DNA of 64,000 nucleotides from Paenibacillus aurantius (GCF_032268605.1 NZ_CP130318.1:935501-999500); one strand, 5' to 3'. Shown: positions 51,532-59,585, counted from the first letter of the stretch. Notes: a model not told the origin generated them from the sequence alone. Translations and numbers: made by a program.

Positions 51532-52368
51532 TTAGTTAGGAACCGCAAAGCCAAACCATTTGACGGCCAGCTCGTTATAGGAGCCGTCCTTCTGTTTCTT
51601 CTCAATGATGTCGTCGATCGCTTTCTTCAGCGCAGAATCGTTCTTGCGGATGCCGATCCCGGCGTCGCGCAGCTTGTACATGTCCCCGACCGCTGCGTAC
51701 TGGCTGCCGTCTTTGTCGTTCTTGATAAAATCATTCGCCGCGATTTTGCCGAGGGCATAGAGCTGAATCCGTCCGTTCTTCAGATCGGCGAAGCCCTCCG
51801 CATTGCCGGGGTATTCCTTCAGCTCTTTGTAGCCGCCGATCTCCAGAAGATCGGAATGCTGGGCCGCCCCGCCGATGACGCCAACGGTCAAGCCCTGCAG
51901 ATGAGTGATGCCCGTTACGGCCTTGTTGTCCTTCTTGGCGAGGGCCACCACGCCGTCCTTGTAATAAACGGAGGAGAAATCGATGGCCTTCTTGCGTTCT
52001 TCCGTCATCAGCAGCCCCGACATGACGATATCGAACTTGCCGGCATTGAGACCGGCCAGCAGACCGGAAACATTGCCCGGGACGAACTCCGCGGTCACGC
52101 CCAATTCCTTGGCTAAGGCATTGCCCCAATCGATATCGAATCCGGTCAGCTTGCCCTGCTCATCCATATAAGTAAGGGGCCGGTAATTGCCGCTCGTTCC
52201 GATGATCAGCTTGCCGCGCTTCTTGATTTGATCCAGAGTGGTTTGCGCCGAAGCATCGGGCGGGGAGGAGGCAGCGCCGTCCGCAGCCGCCGGAGCGGTT
52301 TTGGAATTTCCACAGGCCGATACCAGTACCGATAGGGCGACAAAGAGAAGCAGCATCCATTTTTTCAT
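51532..52368 (-). CDS. polar amino-acid binding lipoprotein
   Basis: 278 residues. Lipobox LVSAC gives a lipidated Cys19, followed by an Ala/Ser/Pro linker and an SBP_bac_3 fold (GKLIIGTSGNYRPLTYMDEQGKLTGFDIDWGNALAKELGV, KFDIVMSGLLMTEERKKAIDFSSVYYKDG). Binds an amino acid or a related small amide outside the cell. First gene of a four-gene unit ending in the nitrilase, divergent from pucR. Confidence 0.89.
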   Translation of the reverse strand: MKKWMLLLFVALSVLVSACGNSKTAPAAADGAASSPPDASAQTTLDQIKKRGKLIIGTSGNYRPLTYMDEQGKLTGFDIDWGNALAKELGVTAEFVPGNVSGLLAGLNAGKFDIVMSGLLMTEERKKAIDFSSVYYKDGVVALAKKDNKAVTGITHLQGLTVGVIGGAAQHSDLLEIGGYKELKEYPGNAEGFADLKNGRIQLYALGKIAANDFIKNDKDGSQYAAVGDMYKLRDAGIGIRKNDSALKKAIDDIIEKKQKDGSYNELAVKWFGFAVPN

Positions 52369-52404
52369 TGTCTCTCACTCCTGATGTATAGTTTTCTTTA
52401 TCTA

Positions 52405-52425
52405 TTGTGTTATAATATATCACAA
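52405..52425. promoter_or_regulatory. TTGTG/CACAA dyad 1, candidate PucR operator
   Basis: 21-bp dyad, half-sites TTGTGnTATA and TATAnCACAA around one central base. It lies 37 bases upstream of the binding-protein gene, where its bound protein would touch that promoter. Confidence 0.6.
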
Positions 52426-52473
52426 GATAAGTGACGTATATAGGGGGTGGACGACAATCTTTTCCCTGTTTTC

Positions 52474-52490
52474 TTGTGAATGAATCACAA
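52474..52490. promoter_or_regulatory. TTGTG/CACAA dyad 2
   Basis: TTGTGA-ATGAA-TCACAA, the same half-site ends as dyad 1 but with a shorter centre (17 bp in all). Confidence 0.4.
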
Positions 52491-52532
52491 AAGGGCAGGT
52501 GAAGTTGTTAGGGATACCTAAAATCCATAGTT

Positions 52533-52553
52533 TTGTGTTAGATTATATTACAT
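52533..52553. promoter_or_regulatory. dyad 3, near copy of dyad 1, with pucR -10
   Basis: Matches dyad 1 at 17 of 21 positions in the same orientation. It overlaps the likely pucR promoter (TTTTGT at 52531-52536, TATAAT at 52553-52558, 16-bp spacer), suggesting autoregulation. Confidence 0.55.
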
Positions 52554-52586
52554 ATAATGATTAGGGTAGATAAGGGGGAGAGGGAG

Positions 52587-54179
52587 ATGGATGGAGTATC
52601 GGTAGGCGAGATGATTCGGGCGCGTCCTCATTTGTTTGCTTCCTCCTCGGTGCTGGGGGGCACCGGCGGGTTGGGGCGTTTGATTACCAACGTCAATGTC
52701 ATGGAGGTGCCGGATGTTCATAACTGGGTCCGACCGGGAGATCTGCTGTTGACGACCGCCTTCTCCATTAAAGACAACGAGCAGGCCCAGCTGCAGCTGA
52801 TCCCTCTTCTAAAGGAAGCGAAGATCGCGGCCATCGCCATCAAAACGAAGCGGTACATGGAGCAGGTTCCCGCCCGGATGATCGAAATGGCCGATGCCTG
52901 TGAGCTTCCCATCGTGGAGCTCGCCGACAATGTCAGCTATTCGCAAATGCTGCAGGAAATGATGGACGAAATCATGAGGTACAAGGCGAGGCTGCTCGCG
53001 GATATCCAGGAGGGCATTCAGCAGATCACCAACGCGATGGTGATGGGAGAGAATCTGCAGGTGTTCGTGGAGACCGTGGCCGGCTGCTTGGGCCATCCGG
53101 TTGCTTTTGCGGCCTTGACCGGCGAGACGGTGGCTTCCGATTCCTCCCGGCCGGTTCCTTGGCCGGACGCTCTTCCGAAGAATGGGGAGTGGCCGGAGGA
53201 GCATCGAGTGGACGGGAATCCCATGCTTATCGGAAGGGAAGAGGACGGAACGTTAACCGTGATCGTACCGGTCGAGCGAGGGGGAAGGAATGCCGGCTAT
53301 CTGATCGGGTGGGAGGCACCCGAAGGGGCTTACCTGAAGCTGGTTTCCCTGCTTCCGCACGCCGCCAAGCTGCTCATGCTTCAGTTGACCAAGCTCGAGT
53401 CTCTTCTTCATTTAAAAGAGAACCACAAGGACAAATTTATGAAGAAATGGATTCTCGGGGAGCTGACGGGCAAAGAATCGATTCTGCTCGGGGCGGCGGA
53501 GGTCGGCCTGCAGCTCAAGGGCTCGTACCGGGTGGGCACTGGGCATGCGAGCCGCATGATGTCCGATCCGGAGCAGGCGAGGCTGAGGGCGGCCCTTACC
53601 CAGAAAGACATTCTTTTCCTCGGGATGGGAAAAGAGCTGGTCTTCCTGCTGCCGCCGCAGCTATATGCCAAGGAGAAGCGGGTCGCCCGCTTTCAGGAGG
53701 AAGTACAGGCCCTGCTCTCCCATCACCGTCTGATCTTCGGCTTCAGCCCGGTGCATCCTCCGGAAACAGCCGCCGCCGGGCTGCTCGAGGCCCGGGAAGC
53801 CGTGGAGATCGGCCCCCGCGTATTCCCGGATAAGACTCTTTTCTTCTTCGAGGACATGAGGTACCACCGGCTGGTTAAGCTCATCGCGGAGCACGACAAG
53901 CTGAAAACGGCGCTGCTTCATTTTCTGGAGCCGCTCCTTGCCTACGATCAGAAGAACCAGTCCCAGCTCCTGGATACGCTGATCCACTACTTCCGCTGCA
54001 ACGGCAGCATCAAGGAAACGTCCCAGGTGCTGTTCTGCCATTACAATTCGGTGGTTTACCGGATGGAGCGGATCCAGCAGGTGCTGGATGCGAATCTGAA
54101 CGATCCGGAGCAGAGGCTTCAGGCCCAGCTTGCGGTGCTCGTGTACGATTATTTCCGCAGGCTTTCCATGACGCCTTAG
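52587..54179 (+). CDS. PucR-family transcriptional regulator
   Basis: 530 residues. N-terminal PucR domain (VSVGEMIRARPHLFASSSVLGGTGGLGRLITNVNVMEVPDVHNWVRPGDLLLTTAFSIKDNEQAQLQLIPLL), a middle GGDEF-like/CdaR region and a C-terminal HTH_30 (LLDTLIHYFRCNGSIKETSQVLFCHYNSVVYRMERIQQVL). PucR of B. subtilis controls purine degradation. It is divergent from the amino-acid importer/nitrilase operon, which should be its target through the dyads between them. GGGGAGAGGGAG precedes ATG 52587. Confidence 0.85.
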   Translation: MDGVSVGEMIRARPHLFASSSVLGGTGGLGRLITNVNVMEVPDVHNWVRPGDLLLTTAFSIKDNEQAQLQLIPLLKEAKIAAIAIKTKRYMEQVPARMIEMADACELPIVELADNVSYSQMLQEMMDEIMRYKARLLADIQEGIQQITNAMVMGENLQVFVETVAGCLGHPVAFAALTGETVASDSSRPVPWPDALPKNGEWPEEHRVDGNPMLIGREEDGTLTVIVPVERGGRNAGYLIGWEAPEGAYLKLVSLLPHAAKLLMLQLTKLESLLHLKENHKDKFMKKWILGELTGKESILLGAAEVGLQLKGSYRVGTGHASRMMSDPEQARLRAALTQKDILFLGMGKELVFLLPPQLYAKEKRVARFQEEVQALLSHHRLIFGFSPVHPPETAAAGLLEAREAVEIGPRVFPDKTLFFFEDMRYHRLVKLIAEHDKLKTALLHFLEPLLAYDQKNQSQLLDTLIHYFRCNGSIKETSQVLFCHYNSVVYRMERIQQVLDANLNDPEQRLQAQLAVLVYDYFRRLSMTP

Positions 54180-54246
54180 CCTTGTCCGGCGGCTGGTTGC
54201 TCTCGGCTTTCGGGCTGTTTGGCGGCGGGGCCGGAATCTTCCTTTC

Positions 54247-54276
54247 AGGACGCGCGGTGCCGCCGTCCTTTTTTTC
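54247..54276 (+). terminator. rho-independent terminator of pucR
   Basis: AGGACG-C-GCGG-TG-CCGC-CGTCCT followed by seven T. Confidence 0.88.
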
Positions 54277-54332
54277 TTTTTTCGTTCCTTTAGGGTAGAA
54301 TGGAGGCAACGATAAAGATTGGAGTGGGACTA

Positions 54333-54812
54333 TTGAGCAGCGAAGAAGTGGTTTTGACCCCGGAAGGGCTGGCGAAGCTCGAGGAAGAGCTGGAGGAGTT
54401 GAAGGGACCGAAGCGCCGGGAGCTGGCCGAGCGCCTCAAGGTGGCGATCAGCTACGGAGACTTGAAGGAGAACAGCGAATACCATTCGGCCAAGGAAGAC
54501 CAGGCCCATATGGAAACGCGCGTTCTGATATTGGAGCGGATGATCCGAAACGCCCGTGTGGTGGACGCCGGCAGCCGGAATACCGACCAGGTGGGAGTGG
54601 GCTCCGTCGTGCTCCTGAACGACATCGAATTTGCGGAGAAGATCGAATACCGGCTCGTGGGGCCGGCGGAAGCGAACGTGGCCGAGAATCTGATTTCTTA
54701 TGAAAGCCCGCTTGGCAAAGAGCTCATGGGCAAAAAAGTGGGAGACAACATAAGCGTCAACGCCCCGATGGGGGTTCTAAAGTACGAGCTTCTCGAAATC
54801 AAGCCAGGGTAG
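54333..54812 (+). CDS. greA: transcript cleavage factor GreA, TTG start
   Basis: 159 residues: an N-terminal coiled coil (TPEGLAKLEEELEELKGPKRRELAERLKVAISYGDLKENSEYHSAKEDQAHMETRVLILERMI) with the acidic tip DLKENSEY and a C-terminal FKBP-like domain (GSVVLLNDIEFAEKIEYRLVG ... SPLGKELMGKKVGD). It stimulates RNA cleavage in backtracked RNA polymerase. The TTG at 54333 has GGAG eight bases before it and gives the family length; an ATG at 54300 would add 11 residues. It may be a second Gre copy, as a housekeeping greA normally lies elsewhere. Confidence 0.88.
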   Translation: MSSEEVVLTPEGLAKLEEELEELKGPKRRELAERLKVAISYGDLKENSEYHSAKEDQAHMETRVLILERMIRNARVVDAGSRNTDQVGVGSVVLLNDIEFAEKIEYRLVGPAEANVAENLISYESPLGKELMGKKVGDNISVNAPMGVLKYELLEIKPG

Positions 54813-54832
54813 AGCCCGAAAGGGGAAACGCG

Positions 54833-55486
54833 ATGAGAACGAAAGCGGTGCTCTTTGATTTTGACGGAACGCTGGCGGATACGCTTCCGGTTATCTTCCA
54901 TGCATTTCAGACGGTTTTTCGCCGGCATGACCGCCGCGAGGTGTCGCCGGATGAAATCATCGGCATGTTCGGACCCCCGGAGGAAGGGATTCTCCGGAAG
55001 GAGCTTTCGCATTGCGGCAGCCTGGAGGAGGCCGTGAAGGAATTTTATCACCTCTATGAGGAGAATCATACCCGGCTGGTCCGGCCGAGCGGGGACATTC
55101 GGGACCTGCTGGCGTTTCTCCGGGACCGTTCTTACCGGACGGCGGTCATCACCGGGAAAGGCCGCCGGACGTTCGAAATTTCCGCGCGGGAGCTCGGACT
55201 GTCGGATGCCTTCGACGTGACGATCACCGGCAATGACGTGGAGAAGGCGAAGCCGGACCCGGAGGGCATCCTTCGGGCGCTCGATGAGCTCGGGGCGGCG
55301 AAGGAAGAGGCTGTCTTCCTCGGAGACAGCGATGCCGATATCGCGGCGGGGAAGGCCGCTGGACTGAGAACCTACGGCGTGCTGTGGCTCCCCACCACGC
55401 AGGCATCCGAGTTCCGGGAGAAGCCGGATGCGGTATTCCGCCGGACGGCTCAGCTGCGCGAGCTGCTGGAGGGGGAAGCCGGCTAG
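54833..55486 (+). CDS. HAD-superfamily phosphatase (PpaX/Gph type)
   Basis: 217 residues with HAD motif I DFDGTLAD (nucleophile Asp9, Asp11), motif II VITGK, the motif III Lys in KAKPDPEG and motif IV FLGDSDADI. The helical cap after motif I fits PpaX or phosphoglycolate phosphatase-like enzymes that remove phosphate from small molecules or pyrophosphate. It starts 20 bases after greA and is probably co-transcribed. The nearest terminator is 250 bases downstream, beyond a repeat element. Confidence 0.82.
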   Translation: MRTKAVLFDFDGTLADTLPVIFHAFQTVFRRHDRREVSPDEIIGMFGPPEEGILRKELSHCGSLEEAVKEFYHLYEENHTRLVRPSGDIRDLLAFLRDRSYRTAVITGKGRRTFEISARELGLSDAFDVTITGNDVEKAKPDPEGILRALDELGAAKEEAVFLGDSDADIAAGKAAGLRTYGVLWLPTTQASEFREKPDAVFRRTAQLRELLEGEAG

Positions 55487-55621
55487 ATAGGAAGGGGGAG
55501 GCTGCCGGTAGGGGGCCGTGTCGGGCGATACTCGGGCGGCTTCCCCATAAGGCTTCGGGCGATGTTCGGCTTCTTGCCGCAGGGCAGTGCCCGTGTGGGG
55601 GGTTCCTCCCGCCTTCCGGAC

Positions 55622-55717
55622 CTAGTGCCTGGCCCGGTAATTTGGTTGGTGAGAATGCTTGCGTATGCGCACGACAATCGATAAGGAAGCCGTCTTCCGT
55701 TGCAGTTAAGGCACTGG
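55622..55717 (-). repeat. dispersed ~95-bp intergenic element, copy B
   Basis: On the minus strand it begins CCAGTGCCTTA, contains GCTTCCTTAT and CGTGCGC blocks and ends GGCCAGGCACTAGG, closing the inverted pair AGTGCCT/AGGCACT. It corresponds base for base in layout to 27901-27995. It lies between the HAD gene and its terminator. 55487-55621 is GC-rich without a gene. Confidence 0.6.
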
Positions 55718-55733
55718 ATAGATAAGGAATACA

Positions 55734-55771
55734 AAACCGCAGGGTCTTTGGAAGACCGCTGCGGTTTCTTT
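55734..55771 (+). terminator. rho-independent terminator
   Basis: AAACCGCAG with CTGCGGTTT outside and GGTCTT with AAGACC inside, followed by CTTTG. It is 250 bases after the HAD stop. Confidence 0.75.
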
Positions 55772-55845
55772 GTGCTGGGGAGGCAGGGGGTGAGCTGCCC
55801 GGCATTGTTTGGTAGCGAAACACCTTCCATAGTGTTACTCCAGGA

Positions 55846-56046
55846 TATCCCCCGAAAATAGAGGAACTTCAGTTTCTTATTGCCCGGAAAAGGAACAATT
55901 CTCCGGATATAGAGGAACTACCGTTCGCTATTCCGCGGGTTAACGGGCTTCCTGGCCTGTTTGCCCTCCAATAGAGGAACAAAGTTCCTCTCCTTACCGG
56001 GAAGCAGCTCCAGGAGAGGGGGTAGCGGATCAAAGTTCCTCTATTT
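55846..56046. repeat. degenerate tandem array of ATAGAGGAAC units
   Basis: ATAGAGGAAC occurs at 55858-55867, 55909-55918 and 55971-55980; a decayed AGGAAC copy is at 55891-55896; inverted GTTCCTCT copies are at 55984-55991 and 56035-56042. The first two units also share what follows (GAACTnCnGTTnnnTATT and a CCnG box), giving a 51-bp period. The third unit and the next inverted copy form the perfect hairpin AGAGGAAC-AAA-GTTCCTCT. No gene is encoded in it. Confidence 0.65.
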
Positions 56047-56066
56047 GTTCGGTTACGAATAAGACA

Positions 56067-56675
56067 CTAGCTCAGCGTGGTATTGCGGGCTGCTGCCGAA
56101 TGACCCGCCACCGCCCGGCGGCCGCTGACCGAGATCCATTGGCGGACAGAGACGACGATCAGCGCTCCGGCAAAGGCTTTGACCGCGTCGCCGATCAGGT
56201 AAGGATAGCAGCCGGCGACCATGGCCTTCTGGAAGGTCATGTGGTACGTGTGGGCGAGCCACGGAACCCCGGTGACATAAAGCATCAGGGAGCCGAACAC
56301 CTCGAGCGTCAGGAAGGTCAGAACAATCTGCTTGGTACGGCCCCCTCGGATTCGGGGGGCGATCATCCCTATGAACAGGGCGGCAAAGGGATAGGCCCAT
56401 ATGTATCCTCCCGTCGGACCGAGAACAAGCGCCAAACCTCCCGAGCCGTGAAGCAAGGGCAGCCCGATGGCCGTAAGGACGACGACCGTCCCTATGCTGA
56501 ACAGCCCGTAACGGGCACCGAGAAGGGCGCCGGTGAGCATAATGGCGAAGTTCTCCAGTGTGATCGGCACCGGGGAGAAGCCCAGGTGAATGTTGACGAA
56601 GCTGAGGACGACGAGCAGGGCGGCAAACATGGCGCTGAGCGTAATTCCCCTGACCGTAAAGCCCGATGTTTTCAT
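56067..56675 (-). CDS. bioY: biotin ECF transporter substrate-binding protein BioY
   Basis: 202 residues, six membrane helices, with the BioY signatures SFVNIHLGFSPVPITLENFAIMLTGALLGARYG, GPTGGYIWAYPFAALFIG and the end-region GDAVKAFAGAL. It binds biotin as the S-component of an ECF importer. GAGAGGAG is seven bases before the ATG at 56675. A BirA operator overlaps its transcription start, which confirms the biotin assignment. The ATPase and T-component genes are divergent, immediately next door. Confidence 0.92.
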   Translation of the reverse strand: MKTSGFTVRGITLSAMFAALLVVLSFVNIHLGFSPVPITLENFAIMLTGALLGARYGLFSIGTVVVLTAIGLPLLHGSGGLALVLGPTGGYIWAYPFAALFIGMIAPRIRGGRTKQIVLTFLTLEVFGSLMLYVTGVPWLAHTYHMTFQKAMVAGCYPYLIGDAVKAFAGALIVVSVRQWISVSGRRAVAGHSAAARNTTLS

Positions 56676-56693
56676 TGCAAAAGCTCCTCTCAT

Positions 56694-56727
56694 TTGTTAA
56701 CCTGTTTCTGAATAATCTGGTTGACAA
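56694..56727. promoter_or_regulatory. BirA (biotin repressor) operator
   Basis: TTGTTAACC, 16 bases, then GGTTGACAA: the inverted repeat matches the BirA box (TTGT-AACC-N15/16-GGTT-ACAA) with one base asymmetry. It covers the bioY start region, 18 bases upstream of the bioY ATG, and could also affect the divergent ATPase gene. Confidence 0.88.
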
Positions 56728-56732
56728 TTCGG

Positions 56733-56741
56733 ATTGTAGCA
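56733..56741 (-). promoter_or_regulatory. extended -10 promoter of bioY
   Basis: TGCTACAAT on the minus strand; the predicted start falls at the edge of the BirA operator. Confidence 0.5.
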
Positions 56742-56936
56742 TATCGGCTGCGGGTCGGCCAGAGGGGATCGGAAATTTTTTGCCGGGAAGTAGGAGAGGC
56801 GGGGATCTCCGCGGGGGAGAAGGACAGGAAGGGATCCCAGCGCTGAGAAGGAGAGGTCCGGGCAAGCGGATTTGCCTTAACGGAACAATCTGAGTAGAGA
56901 TTTTTATCACGCGGGGGAAAGAGAGGCGGGGACACC

Positions 56937-57803
56937 TTGAAGGGGGTTGAATGGGGGTTGGAACCGGAATTTGAACTGAGGGGACTATCGGTGGAATACG
57001 AGAAAGCGGACCAGGCGGAAGGGGCCGGGACGGAGACGGTCCTTCAATCGATCGACCTTCAGATCCGGCCCGGCCAATGGCTTGGTGTGGCAGGGCCAAA
57101 CGGAAGCGGGAAGAGTACGCTCGGGCTCGTCTTGGCCGGATTGTCGGGCTATAGCTCGGGGATCCGGGAGCCGGGCTGGACGGAGGGGCGCCGCATCGGG
57201 ATGGTGATGCAGAACCCCGAATCCCAAATCGTTGGGGAAACGGTTTGGGAGGATGTCTGCTTCGGGCTGGAGTGGCTCGAGCTGGAGACCGCGGAGCGGA
57301 AGGCGAGAGCGGCCGCAGCCTTGGAGCGGGTCGGCCTGACCGCGAAGAAAGAGGAGAAGGTCGAGCGGCTGTCCGGCGGCCAGAAGCAACTGCTGGCCAT
57401 CGCCGGCAGCCTGGCGGCCGGCAGCCCGATGATCGTCTTCGACGAGGCGACGGCGATGCTCGATCCCGTTTCAAGGGAACGGGTGTGGAAGGCGGCGAAG
57501 GACCTGACGCAGGAAGGCACGGCCGTCGTATGGATTACCCAATGGATGGAGGAGCTCGCCGGGAGCGGCGCGATGCTTGCTCTGGAGAAGGGAAGGGTTA
57601 TTTATTCCGGTACTCCTTCCGGCTTCTTCTATGGCAAAGAGGATGAAGATGCACCTTCGGAGAAAACCCCGTGTGAGCAGCTGGGCTTTACGGCTCCCTA
57701 TCCGGTGCGGCTAGTCCAGGAGCTGATGCGCCAGGGATTCCGGCTCAGTTCAAGGCCGCTTACGGTGGAAGAAGCCGTTCGGGCGGTGGAGGCGATCCGA
57801 TGA
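56937..57803 (+). CDS. ECF transporter ATPase 1
   Basis: 288 residues from TTG 56937 (TTG 56958 is a possible alternative). Walker A GPNGSGKST, Q-loop VMQNPESQI typical of EcfA, signature LSGGQKQLLAIAG, Walker B MIVFDEATAMLD. The switch His is replaced by Gln (VVWITQWMEEL), as seen in some CbiO/EcfA proteins. Overlaps the next gene by four bases (ATGA). With BioY and the fused ATPase/T protein it completes a dedicated biotin importer. Confidence 0.87.
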   Translation: MKGVEWGLEPEFELRGLSVEYEKADQAEGAGTETVLQSIDLQIRPGQWLGVAGPNGSGKSTLGLVLAGLSGYSSGIREPGWTEGRRIGMVMQNPESQIVGETVWEDVCFGLEWLELETAERKARAAAALERVGLTAKKEEKVERLSGGQKQLLAIAGSLAAGSPMIVFDEATAMLDPVSRERVWKAAKDLTQEGTAVVWITQWMEELAGSGAMLALEKGRVIYSGTPSGFFYGKEDEDAPSEKTPCEQLGFTAPYPVRLVQELMRQGFRLSSRPLTVEEAVRAVEAIR

Positions 57804-59572
57804 CCATCCAGTTGACGGATATCCGTATCCTTCCAGCCGGCGGCTTCGGAAGGAACATGCTGGACGGAGTGTCCGCCGAATTCTCTGCCGGAGAGCTGAC
57901 GCTGGTCGCCGGTCCTTCCGGGGCGGGCAAATCGACATTGCTTGATGTCGCTTCCGGTCTCCGCAAGCCCCATGAAGGAAGCGTCCGATTCGAGGGAGAG
58001 GCCCTGTGGAGCCGGAGAAGGCCGGCAGGGCCTCCCATGAAGGCGGCCTTCGTGTTTCAGTATGCCGAGCATCAGCTTTTTGCCCGCACGGTCCGGGAGG
58101 AGTTCACCTATTCCCTTAAGCCGTACCGGCTTACCCGGGAGGAGGGGGAGCGTCGGATTGTGCGGGCGCTGGAGGCGGTGGAGCTGCCGCAAGCGTTTCT
58201 CGACCGCAGCCCGTTCTCATTGAGCGGGGGAGAGAAGCGCCGGGTGGCGCTCGGAACGGCGTTCTCCGTGGAGCCCGACTGGCTGTTCCTTGACGAGCCG
58301 AGCGCGGGCCTCGATCCGGAAGCGTCGGGACTGCTGACCGAGTATCTCGCCCGGTTCAAAGCCGGGGGAGGCGGCATCGTCGTCGCGGCTCACGATCTGG
58401 ACCCGTACCTGCCGTTGGCGGACCGTGTCCTGCTCTTAAACGGCGGCCGGCTGGCCGCCGCGGTGAGCGGCGAAGAGCTGGGCCGCCGGCCGCAGCTGCT
58501 CGCGGAGGCGGGCCTTGCGGTGCCCGAGTCCCTCCAGCTTGCGGATAGACTCCGCGGGCTGGGCTGGGACGTGCCCGCGGGGCAGCCGCTTGCGCCGGAG
58601 CAGCTGGCGGCGGAGCTGGCCGGGCAGGTACGCCTGCGCTGGGCCGCGGAGCCCGGCGGCTCGCCAGCGGCCGACATGCCCGCAGCCGCCTACGCCGCCA
58701 CCGCCTCGGCCTCCGCCATCGCCGGCGCGCCGCATGGCGCCCCCGTCCCGTCCGCCGGCTCAGCCGCTGCCGGGCAAAAGCCGGCCGCCGAGCCGTCCAG
58801 CCCCAGCGCCGCCCGCGGCCTTACGGCCGCCGACCCGCGGGCCCTGTGGGCCGGGTGCCTGCTGCTCTCGGCGGGCATCTTCAGCCAGAGCTCCACGGCG
58901 GCGCTGGCGCTGTCGATCGCGGTGACGGCCGGCGTCACGGCTTACAGCGGGGTGCCCGTTCGGTCGCTGAAGCCCGCGGTTCGGCCGTTCCTGCTTCTCA
59001 TGGCGTTCTCGGTGGCCATTTCGGGAGCGAGAATCGCCTTTCCGGCGGGATTTCCCGGCTTGCCGGCGATCGGCTTCTCCGTGCCGGACGCCCTGCTGAC
59101 CCTTCGCCAGTTCGTCAAGCTGCTGTGCGTCCTGGTGCTCGGCATGCTCCTTCCGCTGCTGGCCGGGCCGATCCGGATGAAGCAGGGCCTGGAGCAGGGG
59201 CTGGCCGGCCTCTCCCGGCTGAAGCTTCCCGTTGAAGCGGTTGCTTTGACGGCGTCCCTTCTTTTCCGGTTCATTCCGCTGATCCTGGCGGAGCTGGAGC
59301 GGTTCTCCCGGATTGCCAGAGCGCGGGGGCGTTCCGGGGCCCGTCCGGGCTCCCTTAGGGCAAGGGACCTGCCCGCCGTGCTCATCCCGCTTCTCGTCTC
59401 CCTGTTTAAATCGGCCGAGGACTTTGCCCTCGCCCTGGAGATGAGGGGATATGACCGTCTCGGTCCGCGCCGGTCGCTGCGCGAGCCCCTGCGGTTCTCC
59501 CGCAGAGACTATCGTTTGATCGCTGTAAGCTTGTTGGGGTTTGTAGTCCTGATTGGGGCCGGACGCCTTTAG
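57800..59572 (+). CDS. fused ECF ATPase 2 and EcfT transmembrane component
   Basis: 590 residues joining two normally separate subunits. Residues 1-230 are the second ATPase (Walker A GPSGAGKST, Q-loop VFQYAEHQLF, signature LSGGEKRRVALG, Walker B WLFLDEPSAGLD, VVAAHDL). About 285-335 is an Ala/Pro/Ser-rich linker. From ~345 to the end lies EcfT: four to five membrane helices and two coupling motifs, ARARGRSG and EMRGYDRLG, that grip the ATPases. The stop codon lies in the terminator loop. Confidence 0.88.
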   Translation: MTIQLTDIRILPAGGFGRNMLDGVSAEFSAGELTLVAGPSGAGKSTLLDVASGLRKPHEGSVRFEGEALWSRRRPAGPPMKAAFVFQYAEHQLFARTVREEFTYSLKPYRLTREEGERRIVRALEAVELPQAFLDRSPFSLSGGEKRRVALGTAFSVEPDWLFLDEPSAGLDPEASGLLTEYLARFKAGGGGIVVAAHDLDPYLPLADRVLLLNGGRLAAAVSGEELGRRPQLLAEAGLAVPESLQLADRLRGLGWDVPAGQPLAPEQLAAELAGQVRLRWAAEPGGSPAADMPAAAYAATASASAIAGAPHGAPVPSAGSAAAGQKPAAEPSSPSAARGLTAADPRALWAGCLLLSAGIFSQSSTAALALSIAVTAGVTAYSGVPVRSLKPAVRPFLLLMAFSVAISGARIAFPAGFPGLPAIGFSVPDALLTLRQFVKLLCVLVLGMLLPLLAGPIRMKQGLEQGLAGLSRLKLPVEAVALTASLLFRFIPLILAELERFSRIARARGRSGARPGSLRARDLPAVLIPLLVSLFKSAEDFALALEMRGYDRLGPRRSLREPLRFSRRDYRLIAVSLLGFVVLIGAGRL

Positions 59573-59585
59573 TCCGGTCTTTTTG
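59558..59585 (+). terminator. rho-independent terminator of the ECF operon
   Basis: CCGGAC-GCCTTTA-GTCCGG followed by TCTTTTT; includes the TAG stop codon. Confidence 0.85.

Noticed and set aside
55846-56046. CRISPR array
   Set aside because: Repeat units are 10-mers with decaying flanks and inverted copies, irregular spacing and no cas genes nearby.
56053-57474. 473-codon minus-strand frame across bioY and the ATPase gene
   Set aside because: It crosses the BirA operator and two well-supported genes in another frame.
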